Source: Bacteriovoracaceae bacterium (lineage in GTDB: Bacteria; Bdellovibrionota; Bacteriovoracia; Bacteriovoracales; Bacteriovoracaceae). From it: a stretch of 12,327 nt of DNA. The notes below the pieces were generated by a model. That model saw nothing but the letters and a program-made list of their open reading frames with translations. It was not told where the DNA came from and made no database searches. The stretch lies in the NCBI GenBank assembly GCA_018060635.1, contig JAGOVR010000039.1:1-12327 (forward strand), in the 5' to 3' direction. Shown in pieces: positions 6,822 through 12,327 of the stretch (position 1 is the first letter of the stretch; each line of letters opens with the position of its first letter). Both the position numbers and the translations under genes were made by a program.

Positions 6822-8952
6822 AAATAATCAGTTTCTAGGTGATTATGTTTTAACCGCAGTATCTGCCTTAGAACATAAGCCGCTCCGTTTCTTTATTGGG
6901 AGAGCGGAAGATTGTCATGTGGTTTTAGATGATCCTCGCATTTCTCGTCATCATATAGAGATGGTTTTATTTAAAGGAGCATGGACTGTTCGTAATAATT
7001 CTCAATTTGGCTTTTTACTGGTCAATGGACATCATATTCAAAGTAAGGAAGTGTCAGCAGGAGATGTTATTAGCATTCCTCCTTTTCTTATTACTCTCAT
7101 AGAGGATAGTACAGTAAAAGCTTCATCAAAATCTATTTCTGCGAATACAGAAACTGTGTTTAAAGTTCAAGGTGATACTACTAACGAAATACTAGAAAGC
7201 TCTGTAACACAGACACAAGGGGAAGAAGAGCCTAGTTTTACACAAGATGCTTTAGAATCAAAAACAGAAGGGACTCGTTTTGATATTTTGGGCGATAATA
7301 ATGAAAATTATATTGAATCAGCTCTGGATTCAGAACAAAAAGAAGAATTTGCTTTTACTCCCTCACAGGATAGTTCTTCTTTTACAGACTCAGATAGTGA
7401 TAGCACGAAAGTAACCAGAGGTTTTGCCACTTATCGCCTTTTGATTGCAGGAGAGTTTGCACCTTATGACCGTTATGAGATAGCGCAGAAAGAAGTTTTT
7501 ATCGGAAGAGATCCTGAAAAGTGTCAGATTATTCTCAAGGATAAAGAAGTCTCTGCGATTCACGCTGTCCTGCATTTAGATCGGTTGAGTTGTACCTTAG
7601 AGGATCTTAATTCATCCAATGGGACTTTTCTCAATGGCGAGAAAATTAACAAAAGTGATCTTTCTCCTCAAGATGTTTTTAAAATTGGCTCTACAGAATT
7701 TAAAGTAGAAGTTGAATCAGATCTTTTAAAAACAGAATCAGATAATCTTTTACAAGTTCCAGATGAAGCTTATACTCCAGATTATAATACTTCCTCCTCT
7801 TCAGGAATGGACGTAGGAGAGGCTTCTCCTTCCAAGAAATCTTTTTTAGCAGGGATATTAAAAGATCCTGAAAAAAGAAAAAAAGTTCTTATGGCAGGAG
7901 TCGGACTGATGGCCTTATGGATCTTGTTAGGAGAAGATCCAGAGAAAAAACCAGTGGTACAAGCTCCTAAAAAAGAAAATGAACATCGTCTTACGAAGGA
8001 ACCAGAGAAAGAAAAAACCGTAGAAACCAAAGTTCAAAAGAGAGATTATACTAAAGAAGAACTAGATTTTTTAGAATCGACGTATTTATTAGCTAAAGAG
8101 CTTTTTTCTCAAGGTAAATATCAAGAAACAATTTTTGAATTAGAGAAAGTATTTTCTTTAGATGCTGATTATAAGACAGCACGACAAATTTATGATTTAT
8201 CTAAACAAGGATTAGTCCAAATAGAGGCTTTAGAAAAAGAGCGCAAAGCTAAAATAGAACAAAAAATTCGCCAAGAAAAAATTATGGTTTTGTTAGAGAA
8301 AGCAAGATCAGCTGTCAAAGAGCGACAAGTCCTTATTGCCGAATCATTATTTAATCAAATTTTAGAATTAGATCCAGAAAATTTAGATGTATCAGAGTTA
8401 CGTATTGATTTAGAAGCATGGAAGAGGGAAGAAGAGCGTAAAGCACTGATGAAAGCAGAAAAAGAAGCAGATAGAAAACGACAGTTAACTGCTTTAGCTC
8501 CAGCTAAAACTAAATATTTAAAAGAAGAATGGTATCAGGCGATTAATTTATTAGAGTCTTTTTTAAAACTTTCGGATTTAGATGAAGATTTAGTCAAAGA
8601 AGCAACTGAGATGCTTTCTCAATCCAAGAACTCATTATCAGGAATTGTAGAACCACTTTTAGGAAAAGCTCGTTCTTTACGAGAAGGACAAGATCTCAAA
8701 GGTGCTTATGAAACCTATGCGAATATTTTAATTCATGATCCTTATCATCCTGAAGCTATCACGGAGATGAATGACATCAGACAGCTTTTAGATCGCAAAT
8801 CTAAAAAAGTATTTCGTGAAGCACTGATTGCAGAATCACTTAATTTGTTACAAGATGCTAAAGAAAAGTTTCAAGAAGTTCAGCAAATTTCTCCTGTGGA
8901 CAGTTCTTATTATATTAAGGCGACAGAGAAGCTGAAAGAGTATGGAGACTAA
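6802..8952 (+). CDS. Tandem-FHA membrane protein with long TPR/coiled-coil tail
   Basis: A 716-residue protein with two FHA domains. The first (about 10-105) has IGRAEDC (32-38) and ISRHH but reads SQFGFLLVNG where SxNGTFVNG is expected, so the key Asn is lost. The second (about 212-307) is canonical: IGRD (234-237), SAIH and SSNGTFLNG. Between them is an acidic, Ser/Thr-rich linker (about 107-205) with several Thr positions. A Lys-rich patch precedes a membrane helix (about 361-379, VLMAGVGLMALWILLG). The remaining 330 residues are highly charged helices with TPR-like units, such as ELFSQGKYQETIFELEKV and KEEWYQAINLLESFL, and coiled-coil segments. The start is GTG 6802, overlapping the previous gene by 20 bases; the ribosome site is weak. 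It may be a scaffold linking cytoplasmic phosphothreonine signals to an envelope machine. Confidence 0.85.
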   Translation: MKLSVFKNNQFLGDYVLTAVSALEHKPLRFFIGRAEDCHVVLDDPRISRHHIEMVLFKGAWTVRNNSQFGFLLVNGHHIQSKEVSAGDVISIPPFLITLIEDSTVKASSKSISANTETVFKVQGDTTNEILESSVTQTQGEEEPSFTQDALESKTEGTRFDILGDNNENYIESALDSEQKEEFAFTPSQDSSSFTDSDSDSTKVTRGFATYRLLIAGEFAPYDRYEIAQKEVFIGRDPEKCQIILKDKEVSAIHAVLHLDRLSCTLEDLNSSNGTFLNGEKINKSDLSPQDVFKIGSTEFKVEVESDLLKTESDNLLQVPDEAYTPDYNTSSSSGMDVGEASPSKKSFLAGILKDPEKRKKVLMAGVGLMALWILLGEDPEKKPVVQAPKKENEHRLTKEPEKEKTVETKVQKRDYTKEELDFLESTYLLAKELFSQGKYQETIFELEKVFSLDADYKTARQIYDLSKQGLVQIEALEKERKAKIEQKIRQEKIMVLLEKARSAVKERQVLIAESLFNQILELDPENLDVSELRIDLEAWKREEERKALMKAEKEADRKRQLTALAPAKTKYLKEEWYQAINLLESFLKLSDLDEDLVKEATEMLSQSKNSLSGIVEPLLGKARSLREGQDLKGAYETYANILIHDPYHPEAITEMNDIRQLLDRKSKKVFREALIAESLNLLQDAKEKFQEVQQISPVDSSYYIKATEKLKEYGD

Positions 8953-8955
8953 GAA

Positions 8956-9690
8956 ATGAAACTTAAGCGTTATGCGGCACTTACACATCAAGGACCTTAT
9001 CTTAATATTAATGAAGATAGTTATGACATTGATATTAAAAATAAACTTTATATGATTTTGGATGGTTTTGGAGGAGCAGGTTTTGGTGATGTCTGTGTAG
9101 CCAAAGTTAAAGAAAATATTAGAAAATTTTATTTAAATGCTAGTCATGACAAAGAAGCCACCATGCCCTTCTTTTTTTCTCAGCGTTATTTGATTGAAGG
9201 AAATGCACTGGTTAATGCTACTCAGTATGCTCATCATATGCTTTGTCAGGATAATAACCAGCACGAAATGCTAGAAAGGGCTGGGGCCAGTGGAATTATT
9301 GTCTCAGAAGCAGAAAATCTTATGACTCTTGTTTCAGTCGGAAACTGTGAAGCATACTTTTATCGCCAAGGTAGAGTCCATAAGATTTTTTCAGAGGAAA
9401 CTCAGTTTTTATTGATGGCGGATACTGCGACCAGAGGCATGACTTTGCCTACTAATGCCTTAGGACTTTTTGAAGAATTAGAAGTTCAAACTAAAGAAAT
9501 TAGGATTTTAGCGGGAGATCAAATTTTACTTTTGAGTGATGGAATTTATGCCAAGTTAAACGCACATGACATTGACAATATTTTAAAAAATAGTGAACTG
9601 ACCCACCACCAAAAAGTAAAAAAACTTTTAGATCTTTCCAATGAGAGAGGAAATTTAGATAATCAAACGGTTCTTCTTTTAGAGTATTAG
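8956..9690 (+). CDS. PP2C-type Ser/Thr protein phosphatase
   Basis: A 244-residue single-domain PPM/PP2C metal-dependent phosphatase, the length expected for stand-alone bacterial enzymes. Motifs in order: NED (19-21), LDGFGGAGFGD with Asp36, GASGIIV, SVGNCEAY, LLSDG with Asp195, and LDNQTV with Asp235-Asn236. These Asp residues are the metal ligands, so it looks active. A deviation is VGNCEAY in place of the usual VGDSRAY. No membrane segment is seen, so it is cytoplasmic. It lies 3 bases behind the tandem-FHA gene, with GGAG at 8944-8947 as ribosome site. By family logic it removes phosphate from Thr/Ser residues, here probably those that the adjacent FHA domains read. FHA plus PP2C pairs also occur in the threonine phosphorylation control of type VI secretion; no kinase is present in this window. 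Confidence 0.92.
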   Translation: MKLKRYAALTHQGPYLNINEDSYDIDIKNKLYMILDGFGGAGFGDVCVAKVKENIRKFYLNASHDKEATMPFFFSQRYLIEGNALVNATQYAHHMLCQDNNQHEMLERAGASGIIVSEAENLMTLVSVGNCEAYFYRQGRVHKIFSEETQFLLMADTATRGMTLPTNALGLFEELEVQTKEIRILAGDQILLLSDGIYAKLNAHDIDNILKNSELTHHQKVKKLLDLSNERGNLDNQTVLLLEY

Positions 9691-9697
9691 AAGCTTT

Positions 9698-9717
9698 GGT
9701 TTGCCCATAGGTAAATT
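9698..9717 (+). other. Small hairpin in the PP2C-receiver gap
   Basis: Bases 9698-9705 can pair with 9710-9717 around a CATA loop; the core TTTGCC/GGTAAA has one G-U pair and the two outer pairs are G-U. No T run follows, so it is not a typical terminator. It overlaps a possible -35 box. Confidence 0.2.
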
Positions 9718-9729
9718 CAAGGGTAGGAT
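9701..9729 (+). promoter_or_regulatory. Candidate promoter for the receiver-like gene
   Basis: TTGCCC (9701-9706) and TAGGAT (9724-9729) are 17 bases apart, each matching 4 of 6 consensus positions. The location in a 69-base gap before ATG 9760 fits a start of transcription, but the match is weak and read-through from the PP2C gene is equally possible. Confidence 0.3.
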
Positions 9730-9759
9730 AGAAGGATTAAAGAAAAAAAAGAGGCTTTA

Positions 9760-10656
9760 ATGCTTTCCAGAATTATACTTGCAGATGACAGCTTAACGAC
9801 ACAGAAAATTGTTCAAATATCTCTTTCCGAAGGGCCATTTGAATTAGAAAATTGTTTTGCTTCGAATCAGCTTTATTCCATGTTGGAGCGTTCTCTTCCA
9901 GATCTTTTAATTTTAAGTTTTCATTTTTCTAAAGAACTTGCGGGCTATGATTTATGCCTTAAGTTAAAAGAAAAATATTCTAAACTGCCTATCCTTATTT
10001 TATTTAATAGTTCTGATAAAATTGATGAAAGAGCTTTTTATCAGTCCAAAGCAGATGCCAAAATGGTTAAACCTGTGGACAGTGAACTTTTGATTGAAAC
10101 CTGTGAAAATCTTTTAAAAAAAGAACCTAAGCGCAGAGAATCAATTAAAGATATAGAAGAGAAAGTAGAAGACTGGGTTGTAGAATCACAGCATACACAG
10201 ATGTTTTCTAAAGATGAGTCGGAAGATTCTTTAGAAATGCCAGAGCCTATTATTTCTTCTCCTAAAAAAGAAGATGAGTCTTCTTTCAGTGATTGGGATA
10301 TGGCAGTTCCAGATATTTTAGAGAAAGATGAAGATGTTTCATTTGAAGAACATATTCCCTCTTCTCTTTTAGAGATAGAGGAAGAAAGTGAGGATGATCG
10401 CACTGTTTTATTTGAAACCCCTGCGGAGGCTCTTTTAAAAGAAGAAAAAAGTGAAGAGTATCTTAAACCAGATAGAGATTTTGAAGAGCTGATTAAGGCA
10501 CAAATAAAACCTATGGTAGAAAAGCTTTTTGCTGAATATTGGCAAGAAAATGCAGAAAAGATGTCTTGGAAAATTTTACCTCAAATTACAGAAAAATTAA
10601 TTCAAAAAGAATTAGAAAAAATTTCTAAAAGCGTTTTAGATACGGACAGTGAGTGA
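9760..10656 (+). CDS. Receiver-like protein lacking the phosphoacceptor Asp, with acidic linker and helical tail
   Basis: A 298-residue protein whose first 118 residues fold like a CheY-type receiver: acidic pair Asp9-Asp10 in LADDS, the switch Lys104 in MVKPVD, and the expected alternation of strands and helices. However, the phosphorylation site reads LLILSFHF, with Ser53 in place of Asp, and the switch Thr is Phe82. It therefore should not be phosphorylated in the normal way and is a pseudo-receiver. Residues about 120-235 are a Glu/Asp/Ser-rich, probably disordered linker. The end (about 241-294) is an amphipathic helical segment with MSWKILPQITEKLIQKELEK, resembling tails I recall on deltaproteobacterial receiver proteins. 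No DNA-binding or catalytic output is seen. AGAGG at 9750-9754 precedes the ATG. Its 3' end overlaps birA by 21 bases, tail-to-tail. It may act as a protein-interaction module for the FHA/PP2C group. Confidence 0.85.
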   Translation: MLSRIILADDSLTTQKIVQISLSEGPFELENCFASNQLYSMLERSLPDLLILSFHFSKELAGYDLCLKLKEKYSKLPILILFNSSDKIDERAFYQSKADAKMVKPVDSELLIETCENLLKKEPKRRESIKDIEEKVEDWVVESQHTQMFSKDESEDSLEMPEPIISSPKKEDESSFSDWDMAVPDILEKDEDVSFEEHIPSSLLEIEEESEDDRTVLFETPAEALLKEEKSEEYLKPDRDFEELIKAQIKPMVEKLFAEYWQENAEKMSWKILPQITEKLIQKELEKISKSVLDTDSE

Positions 10657-11355
10657 TCCAGAGAAGATCTTTTGTATTTCTCCTTCTGCATTCAAAATAA
10701 GAGCTTCTCCTTGAGGTCCTATTCCTTGAAAAATCCCTTGGATATAAGAATTTTCATCTTCGTAAATGATGACATTCTTTTGGGAGTGGCCACAATACTT
10801 TTCCCAGTAATTTAGAAGAGGCTGAGTATTTAATCTATGAGAGAGAACAAAGCTAAAAAATTCTTCAGGAATTTGTTGTTTAAAATGGGGAGGAAGTCCT
10901 GTTTTTTCTGAAGTGAGGAGAGCACTAGCGGGAGTTTTAAAAAGAGGATTTTTAAAGAGAGGATCTACTATCAAGTTGACTCCAATACCTACCCCAACCC
11001 AATCTTCAGAATAAAAGTCTAAAAGAATTCCTGCACACTTTCCCTGGCCTTGGATCAAAATATCGTTAGGCCATTTCAGAGTAAGATCCATACTAAATTT
11101 TTCACTTAAAAATTGATGTAAAAGACAGGCTATTTCTAAGGGGGTTAAAGAGATGACGGAGTGCGGCTTTAAGCTAAAGGTAAAAGCTAAATTGTTTTTT
11201 CCATCCACCCATGTGTGATCTCCTCTGCCTTTTCCCCTTGTTTGTTTATCAGTAGTGACAATTAAAGATTCTAAATTCTTTGTTTGCTGAAAAAATTCTT
11301 TCATATATTGCTGAGTTGAAGGAATTTCTTTAAGATGAATTTTTTTAAAAACCAT
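10636..11355 (-). CDS. birA: Biotin--[acetyl-CoA-carboxylase] ligase, catalytic-only form
   Basis: Biotin-protein ligase activates biotin with ATP and transfers it to a Lys of the biotin carboxyl carrier protein, serving fatty-acid synthesis and other carboxylases. The protein has 239 residues and no N-terminal winged-helix domain, so it is a class I enzyme that should not act as the biotin-operon repressor. Motifs: STQ (13-15), the biotinyl-AMP loop TRGKGRGDHTW (39-49), KWPNDIL (94-100), GKCAGIL (105-111) and GVGIGVNL (121-128). A C-terminal SH3-like region follows, with GIGPQGEALIL. It is the only minus-strand gene. Its end overlaps the receiver-like gene by 21 bases, and only 17 bases separate its ATG from that of rph. 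Confidence 0.94.
   Translation of the reverse strand: MVFKKIHLKEIPSTQQYMKEFFQQTKNLESLIVTTDKQTRGKGRGDHTWVDGKNNLAFTFSLKPHSVISLTPLEIACLLHQFLSEKFSMDLTLKWPNDILIQGQGKCAGILLDFYSEDWVGVGIGVNLIVDPLFKNPLFKTPASALLTSEKTGLPPHFKQQIPEEFFSFVLSHRLNTQPLLNYWEKYCGHSQKNVIIYEDENSYIQGIFQGIGPQGEALILNAEGEIQKIFSGSLTVRI
11280..11309 (+). promoter_or_regulatory. Candidate promoter for rph inside birA
   Basis: TTGTTT (11280-11285) and TATATT (11304-11309) are 18 bases apart. The -10 box matches 5 of 6 positions, the -35 only 3. The 17-base birA-rph gap cannot hold a promoter, so one must lie within birA; this is the best candidate I see. Confidence 0.25.
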
Positions 11356-11362
11356 TCTTTAG

Positions 11363-11392
11363 GAAATAGCCCATGAATGAATCTCTTGTCAA
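11363..11392 (-). promoter_or_regulatory. Candidate promoter for birA overlapping the rph start
   Basis: On the minus strand a perfect TTGACA (11387-11392) lies 18 bases before TATTTC (11363-11368), a poor -10 with 3 of 6 matches. Transcription would then begin almost at the birA ATG (11355), giving a very short or no leader. The -35 lies within the first codons of rph. Confidence 0.25.
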
Positions 11393-12086
11393 AAGAAGTC
11401 ATGCTCGCAAAGTGGTCATGACTCCTCATATGAATCCTTACGCCTTAGGGAGTGTTATAGTGGAATTTGGTAATACCAAAGTTCATGTAACAGCTTCTCT
11501 GGAAGAATCAGTTCCTCCTTTTTTAAAGGGAAGTGGTAAAGGTTGGGTGACAGCCGAATACTCGATGCTTCCCAGCGCTACCCATACTCGCAGTAAAAGA
11601 GAAAAAAATGGTCCTTCAGGCAGGACACAAGAAATTCAACGCTTAATTGGCAGAACTTTGCGTTCAGCTTGTGATATGTCTCTTTTGGGAGAGAGAAGTT
11701 TAACCATAGATTGTGATGTTCTCGTAGCAGATGGAGGCACTCGTACCGCTTCCATTTCTGGTGGTTATGTGGCCCTTCATTTGGCTATTGAAAAATTATT
11801 AAAAGAGAAAAAAATAACTCAGAATCCTTTAAAATATTTTGTAGCGGCAGTGAGTGTTGGGATTAATGCTCAAGGTGAAATTTTAGCTGATCTTAATTAT
11901 GAAGAAGATTCCAGTTCTCATACAGATATGAATATTGTCATGACAGAAAAAGGTGACTTTGTAGAGATTCAAGGTTGTGCAGAAGGAACTCCATTCTCTA
12001 AGTTACAAATGCAAAACCTTTTATCTTGTGCAGAAAAAGCCTTAAAAGATATTTTCATTGAACAGCATAGGGTTTTAGAATGTTAG
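11373..12086 (+). CDS. rph: Ribonuclease PH
   Basis: RNase PH is a phosphate-dependent 3'-to-5' exoribonuclease that trims tRNA 3' ends; it works as a hexamer in the cytoplasm. The 237-residue length is standard. Signature blocks: GSVIVEFGNTKV (26-37), GWVTAEYSMLP (57-67), THTR (70-73), GRTQEIQRLIGR (83-94) with the phosphate-binding Arg84, DCDVLVADGGTRTAS (113-127), AAVSVGI (158-164) and TDMNIVMTE (184-192). An in-frame TAG lies just before the start, so no N-terminal extension is possible; ATG 11373 has TAGGA at 11360-11364. The N-terminus (KRSHARKV) departs from the usual R-x-D-G-R-x-x-x-x-R-P pattern, and Ser83-type SGR replaces GGR. It overlaps rdgB by 7 bases, a common pairing. Confidence 0.96.
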   Translation: MNESLVKRSHARKVVMTPHMNPYALGSVIVEFGNTKVHVTASLEESVPPFLKGSGKGWVTAEYSMLPSATHTRSKREKNGPSGRTQEIQRLIGRTLRSACDMSLLGERSLTIDCDVLVADGGTRTASISGGYVALHLAIEKLLKEKKITQNPLKYFVAAVSVGINAQGEILADLNYEEDSSSHTDMNIVMTEKGDFVEIQGCAEGTPFSKLQMQNLLSCAEKALKDIFIEQHRVLEC

Positions 12087-12327
12087 AATTTTTATTTGCT
12101 TCTAGTAACGCACATAAAATGCATGACTTCCAACAGGCGTTTAAAGATTCTCCGTTAAGATTAAAGCTTGCAGATGTTTCGTTAGATATTGAAGAATCAG
12201 GAAAAAGTTTTGAGGAAAATGCTCTGATTAAGGCTCAAGCTTATTATCAAAAATTTAAAAAACCCTGTATGGCGGATGATTCGGGACTTGTAGTTGAAAA
12301 ATTACCAGAGGACTTAGGTATTTATTC
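12080..12327 (+). CDS. rdgB: Non-canonical purine NTP pyrophosphatase RdgB/HAM1 (3' end beyond window)
   Basis: The frame from ATG 12080 runs to the window edge without a stop, giving about 82 residues of an enzyme normally near 195. RdgB/HAM1 hydrolyses dITP, ITP and XTP to monophosphates, keeping deaminated purines out of DNA and RNA. Visible motifs are the N-terminal FASSNAHK (substrate-binding loop, usually A-T-x-N-x-x-K), FEENALIKA and ADDSGLVV with the catalytic acidic residues. The last residues read LGIYS, matching the start of the family's PGIYSAR motif. Its start overlaps the rph stop by 7 bases, implying translational coupling in an rph-rdgB unit. Confidence 0.94.
   Translation, partial: MLEFLFASSNAHKMHDFQQAFKDSPLRLKLADVSLDIEESGKSFEENALIKAQAYYQKFKKPCMADDSGLVVEKLPEDLGIY

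Noticed and set aside
9691..9759. Sigma-54 promoter in the PP2C-receiver gap
   Set aside because: The GG and GC elements do not fall at the required 10-base spacing; the same test fails in the 2968-3068 gap.
10041..10403. Minus-strand open frame of 120 codons rich in serine
   Set aside because: The Ser-rich composition is the mirror of the Glu/Asp codons of the receiver-like protein's acidic linker; no family resemblance.
10655..10673. GATC...GATC hairpin followed by TTTT as a terminator for the receiver-like gene
   Set aside because: A 4-base stem is too weak, and the site lies within birA coding sequence.

Overview
The window is AT-rich and almost entirely coding. All but one of its genes lie on the plus strand in tightly packed runs. 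The gene content is MreB with a lipoprotein and NagZ, then a Tad-type TadC followed by DUF192 and several FHA/TPR proteins, then a receiver protein with a C-terminal tail of the kind I associate with deltaproteobacteria. This fits a Gram-negative rod of the Bdellovibrionota/former Deltaproteobacteria, possibly a predatory lineage. That placement is inferred from gene families and remembered context, not from a marker search. No RNA gene, insertion sequence, CRISPR array or long repeat was seen, and no gene-free stretch exceeds about 100 bases.

Region 1 (1-2967) concerns the cell wall. It holds the tail of an unidentified gene, mreB, a small predicted lipoprotein of unknown function and nagZ. 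The last three are linked by a 2-base gap and a 4-base overlap, so they look like one transcript. MreB guides lateral wall synthesis and NagZ trims GlcNAc from recycled muropeptides.

Region 2 (3069-9690) is the most interesting part: a six-gene run encoding TadC, a short DUF192 protein, three membrane-anchored FHA proteins and a PP2C-type phosphatase. Junctions are 3-4 base gaps or 13-20 base overlaps. A 69-base gap then leads to a receiver-like protein (9760-10656) that has lost the phosphoacceptor Asp. FHA domains read phosphothreonine and PP2C enzymes erase it, so the run looks like a Ser/Thr-phosphorylation control module attached to a Tad/Flp pilus or secretion platform. No kinase is in the window, and neither are TadA, TadB or a pilin. 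One FHA protein spans the membrane with a periplasmic sensor-like loop and ends in HAMP-like and PAS-like regions without an enzymatic domain. The other two carry TPR-like tails on the far side of a single membrane segment.

Region 3 (10636-12327) is housekeeping. A minus-strand biotin-protein ligase (birA) overlaps the receiver gene tail-to-tail. It is separated by only 17 bases from the divergent pair rph (RNase PH) and rdgB (non-canonical dNTP pyrophosphatase), and rdgB runs off the window end.
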